From NCBI GenBank assembly GCA_027605045.1, contig JAQFWX010000018.1, forward strand, positions 62,001-126,000: 64,000 nucleotides of DNA, read 5' to 3'. Below the pieces are notes generated by a model. The model made no database searches, was not told the origin of the DNA, and saw only the letters and a program-made list of their open reading frames with translations. This document shows, in pieces, positions 63,850-64,000 of this stretch. Made by a program: the position numbers and the translations under genes. How positions within the stretch are numbered: the first letter of the stretch is position 1; each line of letters opens with the position of its first letter. Origin of the DNA: Phallus indusiatus. Lineage: Eukaryota > Basidiomycota > Agaricomycetes > Phallales > Phallaceae.

Positions 63850-64000
63850 AGGGACTCCCAGGGCCCAAGTCTCATCCATCTAATAAGACACTCAAAATGA
63901 TAACAACAACGGGTATGACGAAGATAAATCAAAGAGACTGTAAATAAACTATGTATTACGAACACAAATGACTAATTGTAAACTTGATACAAAGGTCTAA

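Overview
The window is nuclear DNA of a filamentous basidiomycete, most likely an agaricomycete. Genes are compact and split by many introns of about 44-62 nt with GT(A/G)NGT donors and (C/T)AG acceptors. The protein families agree: a fungal GT4-type trehalose phosphorylase, the replication factor SLD2, a degenerate NACHT-WD40 receptor typical of mushroom-forming fungi, a loosenin-like secreted protein, and SFT2. No bacterial operons, CRISPR arrays, insertion sequences or plasmid features are visible. The species cannot be named from the sequence.

Layout. 1-9 kb: EDC4-like mRNA-decapping scaffold (minus, cut by the left edge), CDC5/CEF1 splicing factor and SLD2. 9.5-13 kb: a proline-rich unknown, RPB12, and one minus-strand transcription unit in which an LYR-family MZM1 coding region is spliced in frame to an MTRFR/ICT1-type release-factor domain. 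13-21 kb: a GH47 mannosidase, SFT2, glyoxalase II and SRP receptor alpha. 21-25 kb: a single-pass membrane protein, a double-psi beta-barrel secreted protein and an unknown nuclear-looking protein. 25.5-29 kb: complex I 24-kDa subunit and an FMP25/RCC1L-like protein, divergent around a short shared promoter. 31-34 kb: trehalose phosphorylase with a TATA box.

34-42.5 kb: an unknown CX2C protein, then two identical tRNA-Ile(AAT) genes in inverted orientation enclosing about 7 kb that holds only a NACHT-WD40 pseudogene. 43-54.3 kb: membrane-anchored GH5_9 exo-beta-1,3-glucanase, a secreted six-hairpin glycosidase-like protein, a small basic protein, a BCKDK/PDK-type kinase and the Rsp5/NEDD4 ubiquitin ligase. 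55.7-64 kb: a small IF1-like helical protein, an unknown multi-exon candidate, a second GH47 mannosidase and a LigB-type extradiol dioxygenase.

The genes are mostly independent housekeeping functions. Recurring themes are mitochondria (MZM1-MTRFR, complex I subunit, FMP25-like, keto-acid dehydrogenase kinase, IF1-like), the secretory pathway (two GH47, SFT2, SRP receptor) and the cell wall (GH5_9, the secreted proteins).

The most notable signals are the MZM1-MTRFR splice fusion, whose MZM1 stop codon lies on the 5' splice site; a 3-nt microexon in CDC5; two GC-AG introns; and the tRNA-flanked receptor pseudogene. Three otherwise well-conserved genes carry apparent 1-nt frame changes, which fits residual assembly indels. 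All exon boundaries were read by eye from frame continuity and splice signals; none is confirmed by transcripts.
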